A DNA stretch of 31,615 nucleotides from a virus: positions 1-31,615 of IMG/VR virus record IMGVR_UViG_3300023196_001911; one strand, given 5' to 3'. The first letter of the stretch is position 1; every line of letters begins with the position of its first letter. A program made the translations under genes and the position numbers. Positions 8,101 through 20,000 of the stretch are shown piece by piece. Below the pieces are notes generated by a model that was not told the origin of the DNA, searched no databases, and saw nothing but the letters and a program-made list of their open reading frames with translations.

Positions 8101-11100
8101 GTTTCTGTTCTAGTATATGGATTTATATTAAATGTATCGTCTGGATTGTTAAATTTGCCAGACTTGTGATTACATTGTGCAACTCTAAATCTGATTAATC
8201 TGTTACTACCAACAGAACCAATTACAGTTTCTCCAACTTGGAATACTCCACTAGATCCAAAACCTTTAAGATCTCTGTTTACAGAAATTTCAAGTAATTT
8301 TGGAATAAAATCTACTGATTTATTTCCATCAAAGAACTGATAAAATTTAGTAAATGGTTTTAAATTGGACGATCTAAATTCTGTATTTCTGGATCTCATG
8401 TACTTTTCAGTACCACTAGAGAGAGTTATATCTCTACTTGAAATTGATACTGAAGAACGATCTGTGGTACTGCTACTAAGTGCAAAACTTCTATTTACTA
8501 ACGATGTATTACTTGTTACTCTTTTTCTGGGACCACCACGGTGTCTTTTTCTAATGTTTACAGTGTTGGTTACGTTGCGAGTTACATTTCTAGTACTGAC
8601 GGAAGTGTTTATTTGAGTACGTCTGGTAACTCTTTCATTTAATCTAATAGTTCTAACCCAACTATCAGATGATGGTTGAAGTACAATATTACCAATATAC
8701 TCAACTACATGAAATGGATTTACATTTTCTATTCTTGTTGCAATTGTTTGCTCAATCCAACCAACTTCTTTATAATCTAAAGTAACAAAAGGTCCGGACT
8801 TTCTAACGTTAGAATCTAAAAGTTCTAAATTAATACTCAAATCTAAAGAATCTTCACTTATGTTTTCTTTAGGTGCTAGTTGAGTTTTTATTTGATTTCT
8901 AGATGTAATGGGTTTCAATAAATTTACAGATCTATCAACTTCAACTGAGGAAATGAGTGGATCAATAAATTCGTTATTTTTAAAGTCATCCACAAAGAAT
9001 CCAGTCTTAAATCTATCTAAACCATCAGCATCTTTTACTTGGAAAGTTTTTGTATTAAGTTCAAGTAATGATAGTGAAGTAGTTTCTTCTAAATTTGCTA
9101 CTCTATTTTCAATTTTACCAATGTCTCTCATAGTATATCTCTTATTATCAATAGGAGATATTGAAACATCCTCAGTTTTGTAAAGATATGGTGGTAAAAC
9201 TATTGATGCTATTTCCATAACCTCACTAATTCTCTTTGGATCTTGTGGGTTGGAAGAGGAAATACCTTTATCTAAAATAAACTCACCATACTTATTCAAA
9301 TATAACCTATCAATTCTACCAAGATAATAATCATATCCAACTATAGAACTACTATTTGGAGAAATCAAGTGTTTTGGATTAGAACCAAATGATCTAGAAA
9401 CAAAGTCGAATGGAGATGCTGTTGCAGTAGATGAATCTAAAACAGAAACTCTTGGTCTAAAATCAAGAATATCTGTTAGTCTTTCTTCTGTTGATTCTAT
9501 TTTGGGGATATCATTTTGATATCTATCTTTTTTGTAACTCAATACAGTAAATACATCACCATCATCTTCTACAGAAACTGTATAATGATCAAATACAACC
9601 ATTATTCTATTTGATGGTTCTGGTGCCCTTTTCTTTCTAGATAATTTAGAATAATCGTAATATTGATCTTTCTGACCAGAATCTAAGATATAATTCTTTG
9701 TAATATCTTTATAAGATCCTGGAGTAATCAACTCAACCTGTGTCTCAAGGTTGGAGTCTTCAAAATACAGATCTTCATACTGAATAAATCTATCACTGTT
9801 TAGATAAATTATTCCTAAAGTATTTGAAGATGGTTTTGTAACTACTCTAGCATAAGCACCATTAGATCCAACAATATTTTCTCCAATTATTGCATTATCA
9901 TTAACATTAGCAAGAGATCCTACTTGAATTGTATCCAAAGTTGGATTTTCTGTATTTAATGATTCGTAAATCGCAATAACATTCGCAACATCTGGATGAT
10001 TTAGAGATAACTCTTCATCTTGTACACGCAAACCATAATATTGATTGTAATCTAGACCATCATTAATAGAGGTGCTTATTCCAGTTCCAGATTGTTGATT
10101 TTTTGAATAATTAATATTTAACGTGGTGCTTCTTGTATAATCTTTTGATTTACTCTGAACACCATTTTTCTTTGCGGTAACATTAACTACAAGATCACTC
10201 TCTGAAGTTTCTAAACCATTTATAGTTACTGTATTACCTGAAAGAGTAAACTGATCTGAAGATAATGGTGCAATTGTACCATCAGAATAGTGTACAGAAT
10301 AATTTTCAACATCAAATGGTTCGAGGAATGCACTACTAATTCCGATTAACTGGGAATCAGTAAATGATAAAGTACCATCTGCATTAGTTGATTCTCCAAT
10401 AATTTGTTGTGTTACAACTAAATTAGAAGATGATAAATTTACAGAAGCAATATTTTCGTTTGGTAGTTCTGCATATAAGAATCCAGAATCTTGATTTTTA
10501 ATTTGTGCAACTCCAAGAGAAAATGTAGTTTGCAATTCTGCACCAGGAGATGCTCCTGTAAATATACCTACAACTGAAACTAGTGATCCAATATTTAAAG
10601 TTTTTCCATCAAGACTAACAGATTTAACTCTTGAATATGTTTCATCTTCTTCTCCTGGTCTCTGATATCTAATTATAGATTCTGTAGAAATTCCTAAGAA
10701 TGACTTTCCAGCAGCAGTTACACTACAGTTACCAAATCCATCATCAGCACTAATAGTTATTTGATCTAAAGATGAAAAACCTTTTGCCGTAACTTTTTCT
10801 AAGTTAGTGTTGGATATAAATGCTTTTGGATATCCATTCCCACTATCTGCTGCCTGATAAACAGACTTAACATCACCAATATTGAAAACTTGAATTCTTG
10901 AAATACTTCTTGGTTTAGTTTCAACACCGTTTATAATTAATTGCTCACCTCTAATAAAAGTTCCAGAAGTTTGTCTTAAAGTTAAAACAGTAGCATCTCC
11001 ACCGGCATATACTGCATATCCACTAGCACCACTACTCTTTCCTTTTACAAAAGAAGATGCTGGAAGTTCTTCCGTAGATATTGCTTGATTTAAAGTTATC

Positions 11101-12491
11101 TCTGTATATGTTTGAATATCATATAGAGATAAGTCCCATCTTGTAGTTGCATCAGTATATTTTGAATCTGTTACTTTAAAATTATATACTCTTGCCTCTC
11201 CAATTTTAAATCCATTTGGAGAAGTTGTTCCATTTTTGAATTTGCTATAAAGAGATATTAATTGCTTATTTTGTGCAACACCAGATACATTGTTTACTCT
11301 GAGAATGTTACCCATTTGAAAGGGAACATTTACCCCGGATACAGTTTCAGTATCTCTTGGTTTTTCAACATCAATTATTGATACATCAGTTTTAGTAATA
11401 TCATATCCCCTAACATATGCCTTTCCAGGAGATAATTTTACACACATCAAATCATCCGATGGGGTATTTCCATCAGGTGTAATATCATCATTGAAAAATA
11501 AACCATCACTTCCAACTCTATCATTTAAAGAATTGTTGACGGAAATCTTAAATGGGTCTACAGCATAATCTCCAGACTCATCATAAGTTCTTTCTGCAAG
11601 ATAATCTCTTATAAAAGAGTATTGAGATTCTTTTGTTTGTATTTTTTTAACTTGACCTTCACCAACTCTCATCAATTCGATGAAATCGGTATCCTCCAGG
11701 TCATCTAAATCTTTTTTGCCTAGACTGGTAGATATTTTGAATCTATCAGCACCAGAAGATGCAAAGTTTGTAAATCCTTTAGCATTATCATATAGAGATT
11801 TATCATCTTTTGCGGTTACAATCTCTTCATTCACTTTTAATCCAATTCTATATGATGAATTGCTTGAATAATAATCTAAAATAATTGTTTCTTTAGAAAC
11901 AGTTACAAAATATCCTCTAATAAAATAAACACCTTCATTAATAGAAACTGCAGATCCTACAGCAGTTGCATCTTCTGTTATTGATGATGCAAATGGAACA
12001 CCAACGTTAATAGTTGTATTTCCATAAGTTATTTCTTCTTCACAAACTAATTCTTCAGCATCACTAAAAGAACCAATTTCAAAATTACTATCTGAATTTA
12101 AATATTTTACATATAAAGTTGGATATTCTATTTCATCATTTGGTAATTGAACATATTGTATGACTGCATTTACTTGGGAGGACTCTCCCGTTATTTTTTT
12201 ACCTAAAAGTTGATTTAAATATACTGATATATCTACACCCAAATTCGTTGGGTTTAATTTTACCGCATAAAATTCTGGATCAAAAGTAACTCCACCAGGA
12301 ATTACCATTGCACCTTCTTTGAATATATGACTTCCAAAAGTTTCTACCTGATCCTGCAATATTGATTGCAGAGTTGTTAGTTCTCTAGCCTGTATTGGAC
12401 GACCTGGATTGAATAAAACTTTATAAAACTGCTTCTTGGCATCAAAATCATCATAATATGGATTTATATTGAGGTTTGTTTTTTGAGCCAT
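5142..12491 (-). CDS. Very large virion structural protein, DUF4815-type, in the gp9-gp12 position
   Basis: Encodes 2449 residues. The N-terminus (MAQKTNLNINPYYDDFDAKK, then FYKVLFNPGRPIQARELTTLQS) is the signature of the cyanophage virion family I know as DUF4815. It occupies the place of T4 genes 9-12 between gp8 and the whisker-like genes, so a baseplate or tail-fibre attachment role is likely (inference). Visible parts: the N-terminal family region to about residue 900; an Arg/Ser/Thr-rich stretch around 1290-1370 (TRNVTRNVTNTVNIRKRHRG); a jelly-roll-like segment near 1630-1800 (SDPLAQSFTVGDAP to WAVGRLYKSQNGGEWTPDDY); Gly-rich repeats near 1850-1950; a module with VRVEDEIIGYES ... YRGLDGTVAVDHPSG near 2045-2100; and a C-terminal beta domain with an Asp-rich loop (DLDGDGYLDVVDPDKN) that resembles a calcium-binding loop. 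It starts three bases after the gp8 stop. Confidence 0.88.
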   Translation of the reverse strand: MAQKTNLNINPYYDDFDAKKQFYKVLFNPGRPIQARELTTLQSILQDQVETFGSHIFKEGAMVIPGGVTFDPEFYAVKLNPTNLGVDISVYLNQLLGKKITGESSQVNAVIQYVQLPNDEIEYPTLYVKYLNSDSNFEIGSFSDAEELVCEEEITYGNTTINVGVPFASSITEDATAVGSAVSINEGVYFIRGYFVTVSKETIILDYYSSNSSYRIGLKVNEEIVTAKDDKSLYDNAKGFTNFASSGADRFKISTSLGKKDLDDLEDTDFIELMRVGEGQVKKIQTKESQYSFIRDYLAERTYDESGDYAVDPFKISVNNSLNDRVGSDGLFFNDDITPDGNTPSDDLMCVKLSPGKAYVRGYDITKTDVSIIDVEKPRDTETVSGVNVPFQMGNILRVNNVSGVAQNKQLISLYSKFKNGTTSPNGFKIGEARVYNFKVTDSKYTDATTRWDLSLYDIQTYTEITLNQAISTEELPASSFVKGKSSGASGYAVYAGGDATVLTLRQTSGTFIRGEQLIINGVETKPRSISRIQVFNIGDVKSVYQAADSGNGYPKAFISNTNLEKVTAKGFSSLDQITISADDGFGNCSVTAAGKSFLGISTESIIRYQRPGEEDETYSRVKSVSLDGKTLNIGSLVSVVGIFTGASPGAELQTTFSLGVAQIKNQDSGFLYAELPNENIASVNLSSSNLVVTQQIIGESTNADGTLSFTDSQLIGISSAFLEPFDVENYSVHYSDGTIAPLSSDQFTLSGNTVTINGLETSESDLVVNVTAKKNGVQSKSKDYTRSTTLNINYSKNQQSGTGISTSINDGLDYNQYYGLRVQDEELSLNHPDVANVIAIYESLNTENPTLDTIQVGSLANVNDNAIIGENIVGSNGAYARVVTKPSSNTLGIIYLNSDRFIQYEDLYFEDSNLETQVELITPGSYKDITKNYILDSGQKDQYYDYSKLSRKKRAPEPSNRIMVVFDHYTVSVEDDGDVFTVLSYKKDRYQNDIPKIESTEERLTDILDFRPRVSVLDSSTATASPFDFVSRSFGSNPKHLISPNSSSIVGYDYYLGRIDRLYLNKYGEFILDKGISSSNPQDPKRISEVMEIASIVLPPYLYKTEDVSISPIDNKRYTMRDIGKIENRVANLEETTSLSLLELNTKTFQVKDADGLDRFKTGFFVDDFKNNEFIDPLISSVEVDRSVNLLKPITSRNQIKTQLAPKENISEDSLDLSINLELLDSNVRKSGPFVTLDYKEVGWIEQTIATRIENVNPFHVVEYIGNIVLQPSSDSWVRTIRLNERVTRRTQINTSVSTRNVTRNVTNTVNIRKRHRGGPRKRVTSNTSLVNRSFALSSSTTDRSSVSISSRDITLSSGTEKYMRSRNTEFRSSNLKPFTKFYQFFDGNKSVDFIPKLLEISVNRDLKGFGSSGVFQVGETVIGSVGSNRLIRFRVAQCNHKSGKFNNPDDTFNINPYTRTETIPAVYSGSSKILNIDTFALSEEAQGRFHGYVTKGMQLTGQTSGAVAFVKDLRLISDEIGEVIGSFFLRNPNTNPAPPVRIGTGTKTYKLTSSKSNATPIRGDKSISTGESNYLSQGTWETRQVQTEELTTIARQVTITNTTTNTFLRRITTSIRRSDPLAQSFTVGDAPGERNNINTTEDIEGVFLTGVDIFVRSKDDVTPLTVEIRTTQFGSPTLTRIGNAKVLKPSQINISEDASVATHVVFDYPIFLPPGQQYAVVMLAPESINYEVWIAQMGEESVNRRSLSAENARYTRQWAVGRLYKSQNGGEWTPDDYQDLKFKLYKAEFTSTSGVLTFYNPSLNESNGYSQRLDDNTVTGHTKRASIGIVTTSATDLIGILTGGRKVSESVKGFNYGYVVGTGSTVETVGVSTGGLNYSGSSQSNVSTFAITGRGTGLKLDLTITSKSVTGATITEKGNGYAVGDLVGIVTSTAGNTGTGAEVTVTASNGVDTLYLDNVQAQSFTVGSQLKYFNDSDVAVSLASTTITSYIEYGNEEKGNALRLEHFNHGMYSANNKVQISGIESSEEPTTLVAPILTGDALISVADTSRYSVFEGMGVGATNFGYVRVEDEIIGYESVGSGTLEALYRGLDGTVAVDHPSGSTITKYELNGVSLRRINTTHDISDFDNDVYGYYVEFDRTDASGKCSDRSTDGSLSGNPQLSFNKTSGAGGKNAYATENIVYDTIIPNYTAFTPGRTRTTAQIRTVTGTSISGSEVSFEDVGYETVELNTPNKLSSIRMICSNTNETEYLSNMPRNKSFTSELTLTTNNKFISPFIDLDESSIELRTSLLDKPVEDYVTNRDTKTFEFDPHIASYVSNLVTLAQPASSLKVIIAANRPDTSDIRVLYSLVRPDSSEIEQTFELFPGYDNLTIDLDGDGYLDVVDPDKNTGKSDIFVPASRDGEFLEHEFTAANLGFFTGYRIKIVMSGTDQSKPPLIKDLRTIALV

Positions 12492-12494
12492 TTT

Positions 12495-14042
12495 TTAAAA
12501 TTCCAGGATAATTTTAACGTCTTCTTTTTGTCTAGAGTTTCTTGAAACAAGAGGTCTATTATCAATATAAATTAAATCCCCCGACTCTTTATTTATCTCA
12601 GGAGTAGCAAGACCGTTTGTAAATTGAGAACCCAAACTTATGATTTTGGTGCCTGTTGGATTGGTTGTAATTCCAGTAAAATTAACATCAATAGATCCAG
12701 AGAATCCACCATCACTAGTTACTGGATTTGATGATGATTCAAAATCATAAATTCTTCCAGTGGTTGAAATACCAAGATAATCTTTTTGATCAAATGATGT
12801 TGAATTATAATTTGAAGTTCTATCAGTGTAATATTTTAAAACACTAGTTTCAGTATCAAATGAAGCAACATATCCCTTTGCAGTTCCATTAGTTGCTGTT
12901 TGGGAAATAATATCACCTGCAGAAACTGATCCAGATGTTAATGTAAATTTAATTGCGTACAATGAAGAATATTCTGACGCTTGATAAATTTCTGTAGAAC
13001 CAAAAGAAACTGGATTTTTAATTAATCCAATTTGAGAAAATTTAGTATCTACTGGGAAATCTTTAGTAGAATCATCAAATCTAGCATAAACTAAAACTTT
13101 ATCAGTACCAAGTTCTTTATATAAATCATATCCATGACCTTTAGATGGTGGAATTATAGGAATTAATTTTGCATTCCGATTCGATGATGCATTTAAATTT
13201 CCAGTATCAACAAGTCCATATGTATATCCCTTTCCACCAGATGAAACTTGTGCATTTGTAATTCTACCACCAATAATATCTAAAACAACTTGCCCACCAG
13301 TTCCATCTCCAATAATATTTACTACTTGACCAGTTCCACTCGAATAACCGGATCCTTCATTCTCAATATATATTTTTTTAATTTTATTATCATTTAAACT
13401 AGAATCACCATTTTCTCTAACAGTTTGAATTTGAGCATCTGTTGATGTGCTCCAGTTATTTGGTACTGTTATATATTCTGTAGAATCAAATTTAATAATA
13501 TCACTTGGAGAAACTGTGAATAGATATTTCCAAACATAACCATCTCCACTTTCACCAGACTTTGATGGTTCTAAATCTGTAAATGTTGGTTCATCTTGAG
13601 AAGCATTACCTAGAGGATTATTACCAGAAGATCCATTATCAATGCAAATATAAACTTTAAAGTCTGAGTTAATTACATAATAATTTGCATCATACAATCG
13701 TGTAGAATTTGTGATTGGTGATCTATTTGTAATACTATAATCATGGCGATACATTTCATACTTAGTTCCACGACTCCAATCAATTCTTCTTACCAATCTT
13801 CTAACATTTAGTCCAGTAACTTTTTTACCAAACATCATGTTATCTTTATAATGATATTCGTAATCTAAGTTATCAACGGGACTTGGTGTGTTTGTATCCC
13901 AATCAGAAGTTCTTCCAAAACCAACTGCTGCTGGGTTTGGAAGACCAACATAAACATAATACGAATTTGAAGAATTTTCTATAGATTCAACAAAATTATT
14001 CGAATTGAATATTCTAAATTGATCTGTAACAAGAGCAGACAT
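12495..14042 (-). CDS. gp8: Baseplate wedge protein, T4 gp8-like
   Basis: Encodes 515 residues (T4 gp8 has 334). gp8 is a dimeric wedge component that links gp7, gp6 and gp10 in the baseplate arm. The N-terminus MSALVTDQFRIFNSNNFVES and the following YYVYVGLPNPAAVGFGRTSDW, then LVRRIDWSRGTKYEMYRHDY and GDGYVWKYLFTVSPSDIIKF (about 168-187), are characteristic of gp8 of marine T4-like phages. Extra length comes from two Gly-x-Gly-Tyr repeats at about residues 225-285 (NEGSGYSSGTGQVVNI and SGGKGYTYG) and from a C-terminal beta region. It is preceded by a perfect late promoter 20 bases upstream. A weak GAG lies five bases before the ATG. The next gene starts three bases after its stop. Confidence 0.9.
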   Translation of the reverse strand: MSALVTDQFRIFNSNNFVESIENSSNSYYVYVGLPNPAAVGFGRTSDWDTNTPSPVDNLDYEYHYKDNMMFGKKVTGLNVRRLVRRIDWSRGTKYEMYRHDYSITNRSPITNSTRLYDANYYVINSDFKVYICIDNGSSGNNPLGNASQDEPTFTDLEPSKSGESGDGYVWKYLFTVSPSDIIKFDSTEYITVPNNWSTSTDAQIQTVRENGDSSLNDNKIKKIYIENEGSGYSSGTGQVVNIIGDGTGGQVVLDIIGGRITNAQVSSGGKGYTYGLVDTGNLNASSNRNAKLIPIIPPSKGHGYDLYKELGTDKVLVYARFDDSTKDFPVDTKFSQIGLIKNPVSFGSTEIYQASEYSSLYAIKFTLTSGSVSAGDIISQTATNGTAKGYVASFDTETSVLKYYTDRTSNYNSTSFDQKDYLGISTTGRIYDFESSSNPVTSDGGFSGSIDVNFTGITTNPTGTKIISLGSQFTNGLATPEINKESGDLIYIDNRPLVSRNSRQKEDVKIILEF

Positions 14043-14061
14043 ATTACTCAGCTTTTAGATC

Positions 14062-14069
14062 TATTTATA
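14062..14069 (-). promoter_or_regulatory. T4-type late promoter, perfect TATAAATA
   Basis: The minus strand reads AATATAAATAGATC in the 29-base gap between the giant gene (stop 14074-14072) and gene 8 (start 14042). It matches the T4 late box exactly and gives a leader of about 10-15 bases, so gene 8 and the 2449-codon gene can be transcribed separately from the giant gene. Confidence 0.8.
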
Positions 14070-14071
14070 TT

Positions 14072-17000
14072 CTATGCGAGATCTTTTTTCAAAGCACCAG
14101 TATCTCTTAATCCATACCCTCTTCTTTGTATCGTTGGGAACGTTGATAATCCAGAATTAACAGTTTTTCCAGTAACTCCGATAGAAATAGGTGATGATGA
14201 TCTAGAAAATCCATAAAGTCTTCCCCAAGAAAACTTACCAAGTTGATCATAACCAAAAGTATCAATACCAGAAAGGGATTGTGAATTCATTACATTACAT
14301 ACAATTGATGCTTGTGTAGCACCTATTCCAGTATATGTGTGAATCTTGTAAATATTATCAACAAATATGGTTCCAATTCCAATCGTCTCAGAATCTGAAT
14401 TGTCTATAGATGTTACTCCAGAACCAATTACAGTATCAAATATAGAAATTACATATCCAGCACTAAGATTTGTTCCAGTAAAGGTTGTTGGAGAACTAAT
14501 AGATAAATCAAATTTAAGTGCAATATCAGTACCAACTCCAGAAGTTGTTGATATACCAGTAATAATACCACTAAAACCTTCCACTCCAATAATACCAGTA
14601 ACATTTTCATATGAAACATTTGGTAACGATGTAATTACTTGTGGGGGAGTAAGGACACTATATCCAAGACCAGGATTGGTTATGGTAACTGATGTAATAA
14701 CTCCTTCTGTAATAGATGCCGTTGCAGTTGCTGTGATACCAGTTCCAATATTTCTAGGTGAAGAAATTTTTAGATCTGTAGATGATCCAGAGTATCCACT
14801 ACCGCCATCATTAATATTTAAAGAATCAATAGTTCCGTTATAAGATACGGTTGCAGTTATAGAAGCAGAAACTGGATCTACAATGTTATCAATAATAATA
14901 CCATCAACTTCAGATATAATTATACTCGATTGATTTTCCTCATAATTAAATAATTGTGCATCATCAACAAAAACTTGACCATCCAAAGTGTTTACATCAT
15001 AAATTATTTTTGAAACTGGAACAATTTGAGACTCAATAGACCCTCTTACCTTATAAACCATTTCATTATTGATAATCTTATCAACTTTTTGCTTCATCCA
15101 AGTTAATGGTCTAGCATTTTCCTGATCTATTCCCTTTTGATTGTAATTTACTGTTTCAATTTTATCTGAAGTTGGTAAATCAATAACATCTCTAGCGTTC
15201 TGTCCAATAGTCTCTGGAATTTCATCATTTTGTTCGATTCTTATTGTATCTCCAATCTTTATTGTTTCAGTAACTTCTACAAGATTACTATCTTCACCTT
15301 TAGTTCCCCTATAGAAGAATATTGAAATAGCATCCTCGGGATCTGGAGGAATCATGAAACTAAAAGAAGAACCTCCATTAAATGTATAACTTTCATTTGG
15401 TTCTTGAAGGACACCATTTACATATATCATTAAAAGTGAATTTAGATTAATAGTACTATCATCACTAGGAGATTCAAAACTCAGCAAAGATCCATTATAA
15501 AAAAGTGGGAATCTCTTTTTCGTTCCATCTTGGAAGGATTTGATTGAATCAATATAATCTAATTCACCAAACTGCCATGCTGCAAAAGAATCAGTATATA
15601 TGTCGGTAACGGTCAATTCAAATTGAGATAATGGACTTGGTATTTCTTTTGCAGTAACTATACCAACTGGTGTTATTACATCCCCAAAACTAAATCCATA
15701 ACCATTTCTCACAATCTTAAAGGATTTGACTTCATGTAAGGTTGAACCAATACCAGTTGTGCTGCTTGCACCAACTTCTAAATTAAGAAGTAATCCTGTT
15801 CCAACATCAGTTGTTGCTCCGACACCAAGTCTAGATACACCCTGTACAGGTAAATTACTATATGATGGTGATGGGAGTTGAATAATTGGATTTGTGTATC
15901 CAGATCCACCATCACCAACAGTAAATGATAGTGAACCACCAGCACCGACTGTTGCTGTAATAGACGCTTCCGTTCCAGTATGGTTTGAATCAGTAACTCC
16001 TACTGAAACGGTCCCATAATATCCAGAACCAACTAGATCAGTAGTTCCTATACCAACAGATGTAATAGATCCACTACCATCAATTACAGCGGTAACTGAT
16101 GCTCCAACCAGAGGTGCAATTCCCAAACCACCAGTAGATCCCAGAGAAACGATGACTCCACCTCTTGGAAGTTGATTTTCATTTACATCATAAGCAGAAA
16201 TAATGTCTTCTTCACTAGGATCTATAGAAGATCCACTAAAGACAATACTACTTATACCAACACCCGCATCTTCAATAATATTAAAGTTGTTTGTTGGATT
16301 ATTATCAGAAGTTGGTGCCTGGAACATATTGTTGATGAACAAAATTCCAGTTCCACCTTCAGTACCAAGACCAACGGTATTTAATCCACTGGTAGTTAGT
16401 ATATAAGTTTGTCCAATTCCTGTAAAACTTTCAGATATATTATCATATAATTGATTTGTAGTGTAATCTTTTCTTAAAAATACTCTACCTGTAAAATCGG
16501 ATTTGAAAAAATTCAAATTACTAGGATCTCTTGAAGATCTAAAATCACCAGCAGGAGGATCTGTAAAGTGAATTTTGTTTCCTTTGAGATTATAAGAACC
16601 TCTATAAAGATCAACAGTCGATAAATCTGCATGAGATGTTTCGGCAGTACCAACTACACCTCTTTCAACAAATACCAAATTTGTGTTTCCAATTCCAGTT
16701 ATTGGTCCAAGACTAGTTTCACCATATCCAACATTTAAAACTTTAACAAATTCATCTTCAATTTTTAAAAGATCACCAGATCTTATTGAAGAAATACCAC
16801 TTAGAGAAATATAAGTCGTTCCAACTCCAACAGATCCTCCATAGTTACTAAGTAATGTATGAGATACCAGACAATATGTTATTGGATATTGAACGAGATT
16901 ATCAATAGTTATCAATGACTTTTCAAGTTTTTGAGTCATTTCAAGTTTATGTGCATTTCCAGCACCAATAGATGTGAATGTTACACCAATTCCAGACTCT

Positions 17001-20000
17001 GCTAGAGATTTTGATTTTGCTAGATTAAATGTATCATCTGTTAATTTTATAACATATACTTGTGAAGGAAGAGTTCCACCAGCAGTTGCGATACCAACAG
17101 CAGAAATATCACTTAATGTAGACCCTGGAGTATAAATTAATTCTTCTCCAGTATTAAAGAAATGATTTGATATTGTAAATATTCCGGTTGCTGGATCCAA
17201 AAATCTAGTTTTGGATGGATTAAATGTCTTTTCAAAAATAGGAGATTTTTCATGGTAAAGATCAAAATCTCTTCTTTCAACTCTAAGACCATTAACACCA
17301 CCATATTCAATAAATGAATGAGATTCTTTTATTGGTCCATATTCCAAATCATCTGGTTGATTTTGTAAATCAAAATCTGTATAAATTAATTCACTGAATG
17401 ATGATATCTCAACATTGTCTGTAATTGTAGAATCTGGATAAAAGACTAACTCAACACTAGATCCAGAAATACCAGATCCAAAAGTTCCAATTCCACTTGT
17501 ACTTCCAACTGAAAGGGGTTGATAAACTGCTAAATGTGTATCACCACCAGACTCATTTAATATTGCAGTTTGATATAATGCACTTGTAGAACCGACACTT
17601 ACATTTAAAGTTGATTTTATTGTTGTAAACAAAGATCTAGATGCAGATACTATTGTTGTAATACCTGAAGAATTTGAATAATTTGTTTCATAAATTACCG
17701 TTCTTTCTGTTTCATCAGTTTGTTCTTCATTTTTAAATCTATAGGTACCAATTCCAAGTGATTCAGTACCAAATCCAATAGATTTAACTCCAAGTCTTAC
17801 ATTATTTGGTTCAGTATTAGTGAAGTCTAAAGATAATATTCCATTAGATAAAGATGAATTAAACTCTCCCAATTGAGATTTAATAGATCTATCAGTATTA
17901 TAATAATATTCTGATATGTAAACATCTACACCATCATGATTTACATATATTTCTGAATAATTTGATTCATTAGTAATAGTGTTTTTGGAGTAAATATTGA
18001 AATATAAAGAATTGCATTCATCTGCAGAGAAAGATAATATAGATGATGTAATTCCTGCTGGAATATTCTTAATTGTGGAAGTTAGATTAGTTAATCCTAA
18101 TGAGGTAGTTCCAACCCCAACCAAATCCGTTGCAAATTTATTCGACAAGATTTTAATATCATAATCTCTTGTATAAGGATCTACCGCATTAAATGCAATG
18201 TAGTTATTTCCTAATAAATCTACTCCACCATCAATACTTGCGATTGGAAATTCTTGATTTGTTAGTGATAATTTCTCTAATATAAAGTTATCTTCTGAGT
18301 CACTAATAACAACAATATCATTTAACTGATATTCTGTTCTATCAGTATCTACGATTTGAATTAAGTATCTAACAAATCCACCAAAATTTTCATCATCATT
18401 ATCAATAATATTTTGGTCAGTTTCTTCTAGACCAACGTTGGAGAATCTAGACTTTATATTGTCTATTTGTAATACCCTATTGGAAACACATCTAATAAAA
18501 CTTGTTAACTTTTTATTTTCCAGTTTTACAAATTTAGTTTTGTTTCCTGCTGAATCAATATCAAGAACTTGATCAAAATGATGAACTTGATCAACTCTAT
18601 CTTCATTAATAAAGTCTAAAATCTCAAATGAATTATCCACGGTTGTCCTGATTCCCGCAGAAACATTTTCTTGAATTTCAGTATCTGCAAAATTTTTCAT
18701 TCCAGATGGATGTAAAAGTCTATTAACATTAATAGACATTTCATCATATTCTATAGGACTCTTAACTGAATAAGAAAGATTTTGATAGTAATCATTATCT
18801 GCAATAAATTGTTTATCATCGTTAAGTTTACCAACATCATTTTTCCAACCCAAATCTTTTCTAAGTTTTACTCCAATATTAAACTTACCAAGGTTTTCTT
18901 CGATAGAGTTTATTGTTGCTATAGTTCCAGTCCCCTTACCCTTTATCTTATCATTTACTTTTAATGCATAATCTCCAAATATTTTAAGACTTTCATCTGA
19001 AGATTTCAAAATTTCAAGATCAGTTTCTATATATTCGTCACCAATATAAACTAATAATGTTTCTCCATTTCTAAATTGACTAAAAGATTTTTCTAAAGAG
19101 AACAGTGGATAGTTTTTGTAGTTGATAATAGATGGTATTCCATCTTGAGTTGTTTTTGCAACTCCAGCATTAGTTGACAGTCCAGAAACACTGAATTCTA
19201 CAGTTGCTGGAATTGAATTTGTAAATCCAGAAACGGTAAAGAATTTATAACCATAATCACTGGAATTATATCCAGTACCAGAATCAGAATTTAATATCCC
19301 TTCTACAAATATCGCATCTCCAATATCAAATGGTGGAATGCTAAATCCAAGTACTGGTGTAGAAAGATAACAAGTAGCAAATCCGGAAGAAGATTCAATC
19401 TTATTAATGGAATATCCATTATCATTATTAATTGTCAGTACTTCAGTCTCATTTTCAGATAGTCCATATGGAGTTTCTACAATTTTTATTGAACCTATAG
19501 TTTTATTATCTAAGGACAATTCTAAAAGACCACTATCAAACACTTCTCTAGTTACAGAGTCTACAAGTATTACATCTGGTGGATGCGAATATCCACTACC
19601 AGCACTTGAAACACCAACAGAATCAACTTTAAATGCAGATTTTAATGTGATTAGTGGAGAAATAAATGCGACTGGACTTAAAGTTTTATCACTTGGATAT
19701 TCGTACCCCTGATTAGAAATTGTAATTTGATTTATTTTTCCAATATTATTTGATTTTGCAATTATGAATCCACCAGTTCCTTCTTCAGATACGGTTTCGC
19801 TAAATGCTGGTAACTTTTTATATTTGTTTCCACCAGAAAGAATTTTAACTCCAGCAATACCACCTGTAGTGGTTGTAGACGTAGTTTCATATTTAAGAAC
19901 ATCACATTCTGAAGAAGTATATGATAGAACTTCTGGTTCTCTTGTCAGTGAAATATCAAAAGTTGTAGCACCAACCCCTGCAATTTCATATGTTCCATTA

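Noticed and set aside
14367-14843. 158-codon open frame on the plus strand
   Set aside because: It is antisense to the C-terminal part of the giant gene, in a stretch of repeated Gly-Ile-Gly-Thr codons that leaves the reverse frame open. The translated product is low-complexity (Pro/Val/Ile) and has no ribosome-binding site or family likeness.
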